NCBI RefSeq assembly: GCF_001687105.1
Contig: NZ_CP014596.1
Coordinates: 923,501-987,500, forward strand
Reading direction: 5' to 3'
Source: Salipiger sp. CCB-MM3
GTDB taxonomy: Bacteria; Pseudomonadota; Alphaproteobacteria; Rhodobacterales; Rhodobacteraceae
DNA: 64,000 nucleotides
Below the pieces are notes generated by a model, which made no database searches, was not told the origin of the DNA, and was given only the letters and a program-made list of their open reading frames with translations. Below are positions 8,393 through 16,995 of this stretch, one piece after another; position 1 is the first letter of the stretch, and every line of letters begins with the position of its first letter. A program made the position numbers and the translations under genes.

Positions 8393-8893
8393 ATGGAAAT
8401 CCTGAAAAACAAACTGGCGCTGGATTGGATAGCAATCGTTCTGTCGGTCATCGCAATTCTCGCTTCCGGCTATACAACGTTCTCAGGGACCAAACGAGAC
8501 CGCGTATCGGAAGCCGTCGATCTGTGCGTGCAATACTACATTGGGCCAATCCTAAGAAGAGATCATGAGACGATTCGCAACTGGCGCCTCGAACACCAAC
8601 AACAAGAGGCAGTTGAGGAAGCGGACGACCTGTATTCCTCATTGCCAATAGAAGTGAGAGTCGCGTTTTCCCATAGCTACAACCTACTTGATATTGCTCT
8701 ACTTTCTGCGGAAAGAGCAGGCGCTGATAGGGACACATTGTTACAGTGCTTGGGTCCAGCGTTCGAGACATTTTGTAGTGAGGGGAGCCATATCTTTACG
8801 GCGACGCGCTGGGAACGACTTGAAAAGACCTGCCCCGATTTCACACGCCAGCGCGGGCGCCTCAGCCCTCGGGGAATGGCTAACAACGGATGA
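8393..8893 (+). CDS. Hypothetical membrane-anchored protein
   Basis: A 166-residue protein of unknown function. Residues ~8-30 (LDWIAIVLSVIAILASGYTT) form one membrane helix; the rest is soluble and acidic/basic mixed, with a probable coiled or helical stretch around LEHQQQEAVEEADD. The codon use is less GC-biased than the flanking housekeeping genes, consistent with acquired DNA. No strong RBS precedes the ATG. The last ~15 residues (QRGRLSPRGMANNG) look low-complexity and may be a replaced C-terminus. Confidence 0.5.
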   Translation: MEILKNKLALDWIAIVLSVIAILASGYTTFSGTKRDRVSEAVDLCVQYYIGPILRRDHETIRNWRLEHQQQEAVEEADDLYSSLPIEVRVAFSHSYNLLDIALLSAERAGADRDTLLQCLGPAFETFCSEGSHIFTATRWERLEKTCPDFTRQRGRLSPRGMANNG

Positions 8894-9240
8894 TGTGGAC
8901 TGAAGGCGGCGTTTCTTGGCGGGTGTTCCAGCCCGCAATGATGTTCCGAGAGAGACACGCCAAGGTCAGTGACAGCAACCCTGCGCCGCCGCAAGACTTC
9001 AAAGGGCCGAGCACATAGCCGCTCCTGCGAAGGAGTTCTCGTTGCTGGGGCATGCCTGAAAGTCGCTGATGGGCTCGGAGCCGACATGCGGCGCCGCAGC
9101 GGGTCTTGCGCCTGGCGGGCAGCGGCGGCCGTCGCTCCCGGCCCAGACCTGCCGTTCAGTCTCTGGCCGATCGCCGCGGTGCAACTTCACCAGACCGGCC
9201 ATTCGTCCATCGCGCAGCATTTTCGGAGGATGAAGGTCGG
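8894..9240. other. Gene-free stretch
   Basis: No supported gene on either strand. It lies between the hypothetical membrane protein and the stump of an IS3-family element. Confidence 0.5.
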
Positions 9241-9339
9241 TGACCTGCTCCCCTGAAAAGTCCGCGGTTTGAAGTTAGCCTGTTCTCCAAACGAGGAGAC
9301 AGACGATGCGGAAAAGCCGTTTTAGCGAAGAGCAGGTCA
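9241..9339 (+). mobile_element. 5' stump of a different IS3-family element
   Basis: The sequence begins TGACCTGCTCCCCTGAAAAG, a typical IS end, and contains a GAGGAG RBS and the first codons of an OrfA transposase (ATG at 9306, MRKSRFSEEQVI). Homology to an IS stops abruptly at 9339, exactly where the LprI module begins. The start motif of this OrfA differs from the OrfA of the three IS407-like copies, so it is a separate IS type. Confidence 0.65.
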
Positions 9340-9343
9340 TCTT

Positions 9344-9730
9344 TCACCGAGCGTAGCGCATGAGTTCGATCGCTCTTTCTCGACCGAGCTCGATCCTGCA
9401 CGAGTTGATCCCAATGGCGGTGCCCGAGCCGCCTCCGAACGTGGCGCCCACGTACTCACACTGAGCGTCGCGGTACTCTGACCAGGTAGCCTGCGAAGCC
9501 CCGAGCGCCGGGACGGCTACAGTACGCCCCGTCACGTCGTCGAGTTCTTCGGCTGAGATCATAGCGGACCTCAGATAGACGTCGAGCGCGGCATCGACCC
9601 TCTCCAGAGCGTCGGTGACACACTCCCCGATCTCGATTTGGCTACTCCCGCCACACTCAGTCGCAGGATCAGCGACCGCGGCGATCGGCAGGCCAAGAGC
9701 AAGCACAACCGATAGGGCGACACATCTCAT
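9344..9730 (-). CDS. LprI-like (DUF1311) exported protein, copy A
   Basis: A 128-residue protein with a signal peptide (MRCVALSVVLALGLPIAAVA, cleavage about residue 20). The mature part resembles the lysozyme-inhibitor LprI N-terminal domain: paired Cys (ATECGG, GECVTDALERVDAALDVYL), then a conserved W-x-x-Y-R-D-A-Q-C-E-Y block and a late Cys in NSCRIELGRERAIEL. The proteins act in the periplasm and are thought to bind lysozyme or cell-wall factors, though many have no proven role. A GGGGAGG RBS precedes the ATG. Near-identical to the copy at 19692-20078. Confidence 0.78.
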   Translation of the reverse strand: MRCVALSVVLALGLPIAAVADPATECGGSSQIEIGECVTDALERVDAALDVYLRSAMISAEELDDVTGRTVAVPALGASQATWSEYRDAQCEYVGATFGGGSGTAIGINSCRIELGRERAIELMRYAR

Positions 9731-9767
9731 GTCGTAGACCTCCCCAGCATGTAGCTAAAGGAGAGAC

Positions 9768-9934
9768 CTACTCGGCCCGCTTGGCAACCTCGATCTTCGC
9801 ATTGCAGCTGCTTTCACCGATTTCATCGCGTTTGATCCCATCTCGCTGGATTAGGCCCGGCGTTGCGCTTCCATGGTCGCTCCCCAGGATTTAGGTGAGA
9901 TAAAGCTTTTTGCTCGCAGTGACCGCTATGCTGT
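9768..9934 (-). pseudogene. 3' remnant of the gene upstream of lprI, copy A
   Basis: The last ~55 codons of an unidentified gene (ending CNAKIEVAKRAE) lie 37 bp upstream of the lprI-like gene. In this copy a TAA occurs inside the frame (codon complementary to TTA in GGATTTAGGTG), so it is dead; copy B lacks that stop. The frame is cut off at 9934 at the edge of the duplicated segment. Confidence 0.5.
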
Positions 9935-10115
9935 ATGAGTCGTGGGTAGCGTCTGCAGTCAGGACATCTTTGAATCGCCCCGTGTATCGTGGACGCCTCC
10001 TTCGCCAATTTTGAGGCAAGGAGGCCATGATGAGCAGCAGAAACTGAAAAAAGAAGGTGTCTAAGAAACGTGGGGCTATTTATGCAGCATCAAGGCCCAC
10101 GCAAGGTTACCAGCA

Positions 10116-11081
10116 TCATTGCCGCCTAAATCCTTGGATGTTCTTATTTTCATTTCTTCCCTCCGAAATATCAGGAATCGCTTGTCTGGCTCCGTGCGGC
10201 CCTGAATCAATGAGACTCTTTGCTAATTCGTTGCTCGTCGACGCAAAAAGCGTTGCGTCAATTGGCACAGCTCCGTAGCGCGATTGAAGACCTTGGACCT
10301 TTCCGGAGCCAAGCGCCTCCCGGCACATCGAGTGCGGCACCCAGCCAACGCCGAACCCGTCCCGTACAAGATCGAAGACGCCGACGGTAAAGTCGGTCTC
10401 GACCATGTCGCGGCGCCCCGGCCCGAAGGAGTGGGCGGTGCCGGTTCTCTCCATGAGTCGGCCAAAATGGCTGCCGGGCGGGTAGGCAATAACCGGCACA
10501 TCCTCTGGCACGGAGCCGTCGGCCCCGAGCCGGTAGCGATGCCGTCCGCCAACAATGGGAAGCAACGTGTCGTGCATCCAAAGACGGCGCGTGATGGTCG
10601 CGTCGAAGGGAAGAGGCGGGAAGCCGCGCGCTTCGTAGCACAGCAGGATGTCCACGTCGCCTCGGAGAAAGACGGCAATGCAGTCCTCCCGGTTCATGGT
10701 GTTCACCTTCCAGTCGATTCCGGGCACATGCTCCGCGCACTGGCGGAGCACCGAGGGTACGGCGCTGGTGGCAAGGGCGTGCTGGGTCGCAAGTTCCACC
10801 TTGCGGCCCTGAGGGCGGCTCTGAGCAATGGCTTCGCGAAATTGCTCAACCCTCGCCAGAACGGCGCGGAATTCCGCAGCGTTGTCGATCAGGCCGGGCA
10901 GCAATTGCACGGCATTCGTCTGTCGGTCGAGCAGCGGTACCCCGATCCAATCCTCGAGTGCCCGGATCCTGCGCGAGAAGGCAGGTTGCGTGACGTTTCG
11001 CCGTGCGGCGGCCCGCGTCAGGTTGCGCTCCTCAAGAAGGGCCAGCGCATCTTCGATGAGCTTCAGATCCATCTTGCCCAT
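10116..11081 (-). CDS. LysR-type regulator of the sulfo-lyase cluster
   Basis: A ~321-residue LysR regulator. The N-terminal winged HTH is clear ([20 protein letters not shown], then [24 protein letters not shown]); the rest is the effector-binding domain. It is transcribed away from the cysteate sulfo-lyase gene with only ~80 bp between the starts, the usual arrangement for a regulator controlling the divergent operon. ATGs at 11072 and 11114 are alternative starts; none has a good RBS, and 11081 and 11072 fit the family start best. The effector is probably the sulfonate substrate or a product (inference). Confidence 0.82.
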   Translation of the reverse strand: MGKMDLKLIEDALALLEERNLTRAAARRNVTQPAFSRRIRALEDWIGVPLLDRQTNAVQLLPGLIDNAAEFRAVLARVEQFREAIAQSRPQGRKVELATQHALATSAVPSVLRQCAEHVPGIDWKVNTMNREDCIAVFLRGDVDILLCYEARGFPPLPFDATITRRLWMHDTLLPIVGGRHRYRLGADGSVPEDVPVIAYPPGSHFGRLMERTGTAHSFGPGRRDMVETDFTVGVFDLVRDGFGVGWVPHSMCREALGSGKVQGLQSRYGAVPIDATLFASTSNELAKSLIDSGPHGARQAIPDISEGRNENKNIQGFRRQ

Positions 11082-11092
11082 ACTAAAAGTAT
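11080..11092. promoter_or_regulatory. Candidate LysR operator (ATACT-AAA-AGTAT)
   Basis: A perfect 13-bp palindrome containing a T-N11-A core, located at the 5' end of the LysR gene and ~66 bp upstream of the sulfo-lyase start. It fits an autoregulatory and activator binding site for the divergent pair. Overlap with one possible ATG argues for the start at 11072. No experimental support is available. Confidence 0.35.
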
Positions 11093-11157
11093 TGGCGGCC
11101 TGCGCAATCGGCATTTTGGGCCTGAATTTTCAAGTGTTACCCAAAAAGGAGCTAAGC

Positions 11158-12222
11158 ATGAAGGAGAAGACGATGCAGGCTGACCTGGAACTGGCGACGG
11201 ATCGCCTTAAACGACTTGAGATGGCTATCACGCAGTTCCCGCGGCTGCGTTTCGGTCACCTTCCGACGCCGCTCGAGCCGCTCGATCGCCTGTCCGACTA
11301 CCTTGGTGGCCCGCGCATCTGGGTGAAGCGCGACGATTGCACTGGCCTGTCGACCGGCGGGAACAAGACGCGAAAGCTGGAGTTCCTGATGGCGGCCGCT
11401 CTCGAAGGAGGCGCCGACTGCGTCATCACGCAAGGCGCCACTCAGTCCAATCACGCGCGCCAGACGGCAGCGGCCGCAGCCCGGCTCGGCCTCGGGTGCC
11501 ACATCCTTCTCGAAGACCGCACCGGCTCGGAAGAGATGGCTTACAACCATTCGGGCAACGTCATGCTCGATGTCCTGCACGGAGCGACGATCGAACGTCA
11601 TCCCGGTGGAACGGACATGGTCGCGGAAATGGAACGCTTCGCCGCAGAGCTGCGCGCTGAGGGCAAGTCGCCCTACATCATCCCGGGTGGCGGCTCCAAC
11701 GAGACAGGCGCCCTTGGCTACGTCGAATGTGCCCGCGAACTAATGGTTCAGGCAGACGCCATGAAGCTCAAGATCGACGCCCTCGTTCACGCCACGGGCT
11801 CGTCTGGCACGCAGGCGGGCCTGGTGGCCGGACTCGCGGCGCTGGACTCCGATATCGAACTTCTGGGCATCGGGGTGCGCGCGCCGCGCGAGAAGCAGGA
11901 GGCCATGGTCCGCGATCTCGCCACGCGAACCCTGAAGCATCTGGGGCTTGGCGCCGACATTGCGAACCTGAAGGTCGAGGCGAATTGTGACTACGTTGGC
12001 CCCGGCTACGGGCTGCCGACGGAGGGCATGAAGTCCGCGGTCTCGCTGCTCGCGCGGCTCGAAGGGCTGCTCTTCGATCCGGTGTACTCGGGCAAGGGCC
12101 TCGATGGACTGATCGATCTTACCAGGAAGGGCCGCTTCGCTGGCGCAGCAAACATTGTTTTCCTGCATACGGGTGGCTCGGCAGCGCTGTTCGGCTATCC
12201 GGCGCTTTGGGAAAACGACTAA
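11158..12222 (+). CDS. cuyA: L-cysteate sulfo-lyase / D-cysteine desulfhydrase family (PLP)
   Basis: A 354-residue PLP enzyme of the ACC deaminase / D-cysteine desulfhydrase family, to which the L-cysteate sulfo-lyase CuyA of Ruegeria pomeroyi belongs. CuyA splits cysteate to pyruvate, ammonium and sulfite. The family core [19 protein letters not shown] is followed by [19 protein letters not shown] with the Schiff-base Lys (about residue 70), then [17 protein letters not shown] and a Gly-rich [15 protein letters not shown] phosphate loop. The start is set by AAGGAG six bases upstream of the ATG. The glutamate/aspartate-type ABC system and YeiH-type exporter that follow point to cysteate, an aspartate analogue, rather than D-cysteine. 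Substrate choice is inference. Confidence 0.8.
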   Translation: MKEKTMQADLELATDRLKRLEMAITQFPRLRFGHLPTPLEPLDRLSDYLGGPRIWVKRDDCTGLSTGGNKTRKLEFLMAAALEGGADCVITQGATQSNHARQTAAAAARLGLGCHILLEDRTGSEEMAYNHSGNVMLDVLHGATIERHPGGTDMVAEMERFAAELRAEGKSPYIIPGGGSNETGALGYVECARELMVQADAMKLKIDALVHATGSSGTQAGLVAGLAALDSDIELLGIGVRAPREKQEAMVRDLATRTLKHLGLGADIANLKVEANCDYVGPGYGLPTEGMKSAVSLLARLEGLLFDPVYSGKGLDGLIDLTRKGRFAGAANIVFLHTGGSAALFGYPALWEND

Positions 12223-12261
12223 AAATAACAATAGCCTAAACATCCAACAGGGAGACTAAGA

Positions 12262-13113
12262 ATGAAACTCATATCCACACTCGCCGCTGCTGCTCTGGCC
12301 TTCGGAACGCTGCCCGCACAGGCCGAGGGTCGTCTCGACAAGATTGCCGAGACCGGCTCGATCAGCATCGGGTATCGCGAAAGCTCAGTGCCGTTCAGCT
12401 ACCTCGACGAGAACCAGAAGCCGGTCGGCTACACGATCGACCTGTGCATGAAGGTCGTCGAAGCCGTTTCTAACTCTGTCGGCAAAGAACTCGAAATCGA
12501 TTGGACTCCGGTCAATCCCAAGACCCGCATCGCGCTGATGGCGAATGGCACGATCGATCTTGAATGCGGCTCGACCACCGATACGCTGACGCGCGAAGAA
12601 CAGGTCGGCTACTTGCCCACGACGTTTGTCACCGGCACCAAGCTCCTCGTCCGAGCCGACAGCGGCATTTCGTCGGTCGACGATCTCGATGGGATGACGA
12701 TTGCCCTGGCGCAGGGCACGACCAATGAGCGCGCCGTGAAGGCCGCGGCCGAAGAGCGAGGGCTTGATATCAAGGTGCTGCCGGTGCGCGACCACGCCGA
12801 AGGCATGCTGTCGCTGGAGACCGACCGCGTCGATGCCTACTCGACGGACCACATCCTCCTCTACGGGCTGAAGCAGAAATCCAAGACGCCGGATCAATAT
12901 GCGGTGGTTGGTGATTTCCTCTCCTTCGACCCCTACGCGATCATGGTGCCGAAGGGTGACGCGGACTTCGCGCTTATCGGCAAGACGGCTCTCGCGGAGG
13001 TTTTCCGCTCGGGCGAGATCACCGAGATCTACGATCAGTGGTTCGGCCCGATGGGCGTGGAAATGACCCCGCTGCTTGAAGCCGCGTTCCAGCTGGGTGC
13101 TCTTCCGGAATGA
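12262..13113 (+). CDS. Amino-acid ABC transporter substrate-binding protein (GltI-like)
   Basis: A 283-residue periplasmic binding protein of family 3. Signal peptide MKLISTLAAAALAFGTLPAQA; the mature protein starts near EGRLDKI. The glutamate/aspartate-type stretch SISIGYRESSVPFSYLDENQ is followed by IDLECGSTTDTLTREEQVGY, both typical of GltI. A GGGAG RBS precedes the ATG, and the gene lies 39 bp after the sulfo-lyase. Cysteate is aspartate with a sulfonate replacing the side-chain carboxylate, so a GltI-like receptor is a natural cysteate binder. That assignment is inferred from context. Confidence 0.85.
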   Translation: MKLISTLAAAALAFGTLPAQAEGRLDKIAETGSISIGYRESSVPFSYLDENQKPVGYTIDLCMKVVEAVSNSVGKELEIDWTPVNPKTRIALMANGTIDLECGSTTDTLTREEQVGYLPTTFVTGTKLLVRADSGISSVDDLDGMTIALAQGTTNERAVKAAAEERGLDIKVLPVRDHAEGMLSLETDRVDAYSTDHILLYGLKQKSKTPDQYAVVGDFLSFDPYAIMVPKGDADFALIGKTALAEVFRSGEITEIYDQWFGPMGVEMTPLLEAAFQLGALPE

Positions 13114-13146
13114 TCTTGGAAATCTGCTGAGATCGGAGGACGCAGC

Positions 13147-13863
13147 ATGGACTATAATTGGAACTGGGGCGTCCTCTTCCAGCCGGAGTATTTCGGCTGG
13201 CTCGTCTCCGGGACGCTCTGGACCTTTGCCGTCGCATTGGCGGCCTGGGTTATCGCGTTGAGCATCGGTGTGCTGGTTGGCGTAGGCCGAACTCTGCCCT
13301 CAAAGCCAATCGCTTTCATTTGCACGGCCTACGTCGAACTCTTCCGCAACGTGCCGCTGCTTGTGCAGATGTTCCTGTGGTACTTCGTCATGCCCGAGGT
13401 CGTCCCAGAAGATGTCGGACGCTGGATGAAGCGCGACATGCCCAATCCGGAATACGTGACGGCGGTCATCGCGCTCGGGCTCTACACGGCCAGCCGGGTC
13501 GCCGAGCAGGTGCGTGCAGGCATTGAATCCGTTGGCACGTCTTTGACCGCGGCGGCCTACGCAAACGGGTTTTCAGTCGCGCAGACCTACCGCTACATTC
13601 TTCTGCCGATCTCGTTCCGGCTCATCGTGCCGCCGCTCACATCGGAATTCCTGACGATATTCAAGAATTCCTCGCTGGCGCTCACCATTGGCCTGCTCGA
13701 ACTGACAGCGCAGAGCCAGCAGATCGCCGAGTACACCTTCCAGGGGTTCGAGGCTTACACCGCCGCGACGGTCATCTACGTCTGCATCGCGCTCATGGCC
13801 ACCGCCATCGCGATGCTGCTCGAGCGCTACACGCGCATTCCAGGTTATGTGGGGTCCAAGTGA
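13147..13863 (+). CDS. Amino-acid ABC transporter permease (GltJ-like)
   Basis: A 238-residue HisMQ-family inner-membrane permease with about five helices. The EAA-like loop GTSLTAAAYANGFSVAQTYR near residue 135 is followed by LPISFRLIVPPLTSEFLTIF. It lies 33 bp after the binding-protein gene, and its stop overlaps the ATG of the second permease (TGATG). Pairs with the next gene as the membrane core of the importer. Confidence 0.88.
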   Translation: MDYNWNWGVLFQPEYFGWLVSGTLWTFAVALAAWVIALSIGVLVGVGRTLPSKPIAFICTAYVELFRNVPLLVQMFLWYFVMPEVVPEDVGRWMKRDMPNPEYVTAVIALGLYTASRVAEQVRAGIESVGTSLTAAAYANGFSVAQTYRYILLPISFRLIVPPLTSEFLTIFKNSSLALTIGLLELTAQSQQIAEYTFQGFEAYTAATVIYVCIALMATAIAMLLERYTRIPGYVGSK

Positions 13864-14519
13864 TGACAGAAGGTTTCGACTTTGGCGTCATCGCGAGCAA
13901 TCTGCCTTTCCTCTTGCAGGGGCTGGGGCTTTCGCTCGGGTTGACCTTTCTCTCCATCATCGGCGGCTTGGTGCTTGGTACGGGCCTTGCCCTGATGCGG
14001 CTGTCGGGCGTGCTGCCGGTGTCGCTGCTGTCGGCGGGCTACGTGAACCTGATCCGCTCGGTGCCACTGATCCTGGTGATCTTCTGGTTCTACTTCCTGG
14101 TCCCGCTTGCGATCGGCAGGCCGGTTGGCAGCTTCTATTCGGCGCTGATCGCCTTCGTGCTCTTCGAGGCCGCCTACTACTCGGAGATCATCCGCGCTGG
14201 CATCCAATCGGTCCGAAAGGGACAGTCGCAGGCGGCCTTCGCCCATGGGCTGACCTACTGGCAGGCGCAGAGATACGTCATCCTGCCGCAAGCGTTCCGC
14301 AACATGATCCCGATCCTGGTGAGCCAAGGGATCATCCTGTTCCAGGACACAAGCCTCGTTTTCGTCGTGTCGCTGCGCGACCTGATGACCACCTCGTCCA
14401 TCGTCGCACGCACCGAAGGTCGTCTTATCGAGATGTATGTCTTCGCCGCCTGCGTCTACTTCGTAATTTGCTTCGCCGGCTCTCTCTTCGTCCGGAAACT
14501 GAAAGGAAAAACCGCATGA
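13863..14519 (+). CDS. Amino-acid ABC transporter permease (GltK-like)
   Basis: A 218-residue HisMQ-type permease with helices at LGLSLGLTFLSIIGGLVLGT and IRSVPLILVIFWFYFLVPLA, and the conserved EIIRAGIQSVRKGQSQAAFA loop. The ATG overlaps the upstream stop; a GTG one codon earlier is an alternative start. Its stop overlaps the ATPase start by 4 nt (ATGA). Second membrane subunit of the proposed sulfonate importer. Confidence 0.88.
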   Translation: MTEGFDFGVIASNLPFLLQGLGLSLGLTFLSIIGGLVLGTGLALMRLSGVLPVSLLSAGYVNLIRSVPLILVIFWFYFLVPLAIGRPVGSFYSALIAFVLFEAAYYSEIIRAGIQSVRKGQSQAAFAHGLTYWQAQRYVILPQAFRNMIPILVSQGIILFQDTSLVFVVSLRDLMTTSSIVARTEGRLIEMYVFAACVYFVICFAGSLFVRKLKGKTA

Positions 14520-15244
14520 TCACCATGGAGAACGTGTCCAAGTGGTACGGTGATTTCCGGGTTCTCACCGATTGCTCGACGCATGTGGACCGCGGCGAGG
14601 TCGTCGTTGTCTGTGGGCCCTCGGGGTCGGGGAAGTCGACGCTGATCAAGACCGTGAACGGCCTTGAGCCGGTGCAGCAGGGGACCATCACCGTCGACGG
14701 CACGGACGTGACGGCGAAGCGCACGAACCTGACGAAACTGCGCTCGCGCATCGGCATGGTGTTCCAACACTTCGAGCTTTATCCGCACATGAGCGTGCGC
14801 GAGAATCTCTGCCTCGCGCAGCAGAAGGTGCTTGGTCGGTCGCGGGATGAAGCGATGGTGAAAGCCGAGGCGCTGATCGCGCGCGTCGGGCTTCTGCCGC
14901 ATATCGACAAGTTCCCGGGGCAGCTCTCGGGCGGTCAGCAGCAGCGTGTCGCCATCAGCCGGTCCCTCGCGATGGATCCCATCGCGATGCTGTTCGACGA
15001 ACCGACCTCTGCGCTCGATCCCGAGATGATTAACGAGGTTCTCGACGTGATGGTCGAGCTTGCGCAGGAAGGTATGACCATGATGGTCGTTACCCACGAA
15101 ATGGGATTTGCCCGCAAGGTCGCCGATCGCGTGGTCTTCATGGATGCCGGGGCCATCGTGGAGGACCGTCCGTCCGCAGAGTTCTTCGCGACGCCCGAGA
15201 GCGCCCGGGCCCAAGACTTCCTGTCGAAGATTCTGACCCATTGA
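14516..15244 (+). CDS. Amino-acid ABC transporter ATPase (GltL/GlnQ-like)
   Basis: A 242-residue ABC ATPase with all motifs: Walker A GPSGSGKST (about residues 34-42), Q-loop in GMVFQHFELYPHMSV, signature LSGGQQQR, Walker B AMLFDEPTSALDPE and switch His in VVTHEMGFA. Overlaps both the upstream permease (ATGA) and the downstream exporter start. Energises the importer. Confidence 0.92.
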   Translation: MITMENVSKWYGDFRVLTDCSTHVDRGEVVVVCGPSGSGKSTLIKTVNGLEPVQQGTITVDGTDVTAKRTNLTKLRSRIGMVFQHFELYPHMSVRENLCLAQQKVLGRSRDEAMVKAEALIARVGLLPHIDKFPGQLSGGQQQRVAISRSLAMDPIAMLFDEPTSALDPEMINEVLDVMVELAQEGMTMMVVTHEMGFARKVADRVVFMDAGAIVEDRPSAEFFATPESARAQDFLSKILTH

Positions 15245-16254
15245 CCTATCTCACCCAACCTTTCGGCGCGCTTCGGACGCGCGCTTCCGGCATCTTCCCC
15301 GGGCTGGCCGTCGCAGTTCTGGTGGCACTGGCCGCGCGCTACATCGCCGAACATTACGGCGCCCCGGCCATGCTCATGGCGATGCTTTTCGGGATCGCGC
15401 TCAACTTCCTCTCCGAGGACAGCCGCTGTGTTACTGGCATCCGAGCCGCCTCGACGACCGGGCTGCGTATCGGCGTTGCGTTCCTTGGCTTCCGGGTGAG
15501 CGTCGCGGCCGTTGCTGCGCTCGGATTGCCAGTACTCGCGCTGATCGCGGGACTGGTGTTCCTGACGATCGCGACAGGTCTCGGGCTGTCGCGCATCTTC
15601 GGACGCGGTTGGAAGTTCGGGCTTCTGACCGGCGGTTCGGTGGCGATCTGCGGAGCCTCCGCTGCCGTCGCCATCGCGGCGGTCCTGCCAAAGGATGAAC
15701 GTTCGGAGGAACGCCTGATCTTCACCGTTGCGACGGTCACGACCATGTCGACCCTCGCGATGGTGCTTTACCCTATCCTCGCCGAGTGGCTCGGGCTGGC
15801 TCCTCGGCAGGCCGGCATCTTCATCGGGGCCTCGATCCACGATGTCGCGCAGGTGATGGGTGCCGGATTTTCGATGTCACCAGAGGTCGGCGATACGGCG
15901 ACGGTGGTCAAATTGCTGCGCGTGGCGCTGCTTGGGCCTATCGTGCTCGGGATTGCATTCGCGACCCGCGGCAGCGCTCCGACGAGCGGCAAGCGTCCTC
16001 CGATCCTGCCGCTCTTCGTGCTCGGTTTTATCGCGGCCTGTCTGGTCTCCTCGACCGGGCTCATTCCCGGCTGGCTGCTTTCCGCCGCGCAGACCCTTGC
16101 GTCCTGGCTGCTGTTGATCGCCATTGCGGCGGTCGGTCTCCGGACCTCTTTGGGGCGTGTGCTGCAGGTGGGCTCCAGCGCGATTGCCATGGTGTTTCTT
16201 GAGACAGTACTCCTATGCACGGTGGCTCTTGGTGGCACTATCCTGCTCGGGTAG
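15241..16254 (+). CDS. cuyZ: YeiH/UPF0324-family membrane protein, probable sulfite exporter
   Basis: A 337-residue protein with about ten membrane helices of the YeiH family (pfam03601, COG2855). Typical stretches are GAPAMLMAMLFGIALNFLSE, RIGVAFLGFRVSVAAVAALG, GGSVAICGASAAVAIAAVLP and GASIHDVAQVMGAGFSMSPE. A member of this family, CuyZ, is linked to cuyA in Roseobacter-group bacteria and has been proposed to export sulfite released from cysteate. The start is a TTG overlapping the ATPase stop; no ATG lies upstream of the first conserved helices. Co-translation with the importer supports a single import, cleavage and export unit. The family's transport substrate is not proven in general. Confidence 0.78.
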   Translation: MTYLTQPFGALRTRASGIFPGLAVAVLVALAARYIAEHYGAPAMLMAMLFGIALNFLSEDSRCVTGIRAASTTGLRIGVAFLGFRVSVAAVAALGLPVLALIAGLVFLTIATGLGLSRIFGRGWKFGLLTGGSVAICGASAAVAIAAVLPKDERSEERLIFTVATVTTMSTLAMVLYPILAEWLGLAPRQAGIFIGASIHDVAQVMGAGFSMSPEVGDTATVVKLLRVALLGPIVLGIAFATRGSAPTSGKRPPILPLFVLGFIAACLVSSTGLIPGWLLSAAQTLASWLLLIAIAAVGLRTSLGRVLQVGSSAIAMVFLETVLLCTVALGGTILLG

Positions 16255-16274
16255 CGCAGCGACTACAAAATGGG

Positions 16275-16326
16275 TGAGCTGACCCCATCGAGTGGTCCGG
16301 ATTAAATGCAAATGCATGGTCGGCCC
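16275..16326 (-). mobile_element. Solo right end of the IS407-like element
   Basis: A ~52-bp piece starting TGAGCTGACCCCATCGAGTG matches the orfB-side end of the three full IS copies with two or three mismatches in the next 30 bp (GGATTAAATGCAAATG instead of GGGTTAAATGCTAATG). No transposase remains. It starts 20 bp after the exporter stop and marks an older insertion that was later mostly deleted. Confidence 0.85.
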
Positions 16327-16339
16327 TGTCGTCACCCCG

Positions 16340-16417
16340 CTGCGGCGCCGCTTCCCAAGACCTGCCATTCGCCGCGGTTGCATAGATGGGGCAAGGGCGA
16401 ACTCACACTTGGCGGAC
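16340..16417. repeat. Dispersed ~78-bp repeat, copy B
   Basis: Partner of 7859-7936, starting CTGCGGCGCCGCTTCCCAAG and ending near GCGAACTCACACTTGGCGGA. It lies directly next to the solo IS end. Confidence 0.6.
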
Positions 16418-16497
16418 AAAACTGCCGTTACTTCAATCGCTCGTTTCTCGCAGAATTATGGTATCTTATTCTCGTCGCCAGACAAAGGAGGGCAAGG

Positions 16498-16995
16498 ATG
16501 GTTTTCATGCGATTGCTTTTTCTGACAATTCTGGCTGTCATGGCAACTGCGCTCGCCACAAAGGCGCAAGAAGCTGTTTACATCATCCGCCATGCTGAGA
16601 AGGAACTAACCGGGGACGACCCTGCAATCACTGACGAAGGAAAAGCAAGGGCTGCTGCGTGGGCGAAAATGCTGGAACACGTAGGTCTAGACGTCGTGTT
16701 CACCTCAGATGCGAAACGCACCCATCAGACTGGGGCGATCATCGCCGAAACTCTGGGACTACCCTTGAACTCAGTGAGCCGCGCCAACACTGCCGGACTG
16801 ATCGATGCGCTGAGTTTCGACCATGAAGAGGAGGCGGTTCTGGTCGTCGGCCACACTGAGACTATCCCAAACATTCTTGAGAGCCTTGGTGTAGCCGAGG
16901 AGATTGAGGTAAGTCAGACCGACTTCGCCAATTTGTTCATCCTGCTCAAGCCCGACGCGAACGACCCTCATTTGATCCGGTTGCGAATGCCGTAG
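16498..16995 (+). CDS. Exported histidine phosphatase family protein (SixA/PGAM-like)
   Basis: A 165-residue protein with signal peptide MVFMRLLFLTILAVMATALA and mature start near TKAQEAVY. The phosphatase hallmark IIRHAEKE supplies the catalytic His; Arg lies in SDAKRTHQTG and the second His in VVVGHTETIPN. The family removes phosphate through a phospho-His intermediate; the natural substrate is unknown. A strong AAGGAGGG RBS precedes this ATG, which rules out longer upstream starts. It stands alone in IS-rich DNA. Confidence 0.8.
   Translation: MVFMRLLFLTILAVMATALATKAQEAVYIIRHAEKELTGDDPAITDEGKARAAAWAKMLEHVGLDVVFTSDAKRTHQTGAIIAETLGLPLNSVSRANTAGLIDALSFDHEEEAVLVVGHTETIPNILESLGVAEEIEVSQTDFANLFILLKPDANDPHLIRLRMP

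Larger units (their letters stand above)
9340..9934 (-). repeat. LprI module, copy A (595-bp duplicated segment)
   Basis: Aligns without gaps to 19688-20282 (constant offset of 10348) with scattered substitutions only. It contains an LprI-like gene and the 3' end of the gene before it. The left edge abuts an IS3 stump here and lies ~30 bp from an IS110 transposase stump in copy B, so the segment behaves as a mobile or recombination-copied block. Confidence 0.85.

Noticed and set aside
10040..10115. Possible IS end (GTGTCTAAGAAACGTGGGGC)
   Set aside because: Resembles IS terminal sequence, but no partner end or transposase codons are present, so it could not be supported.
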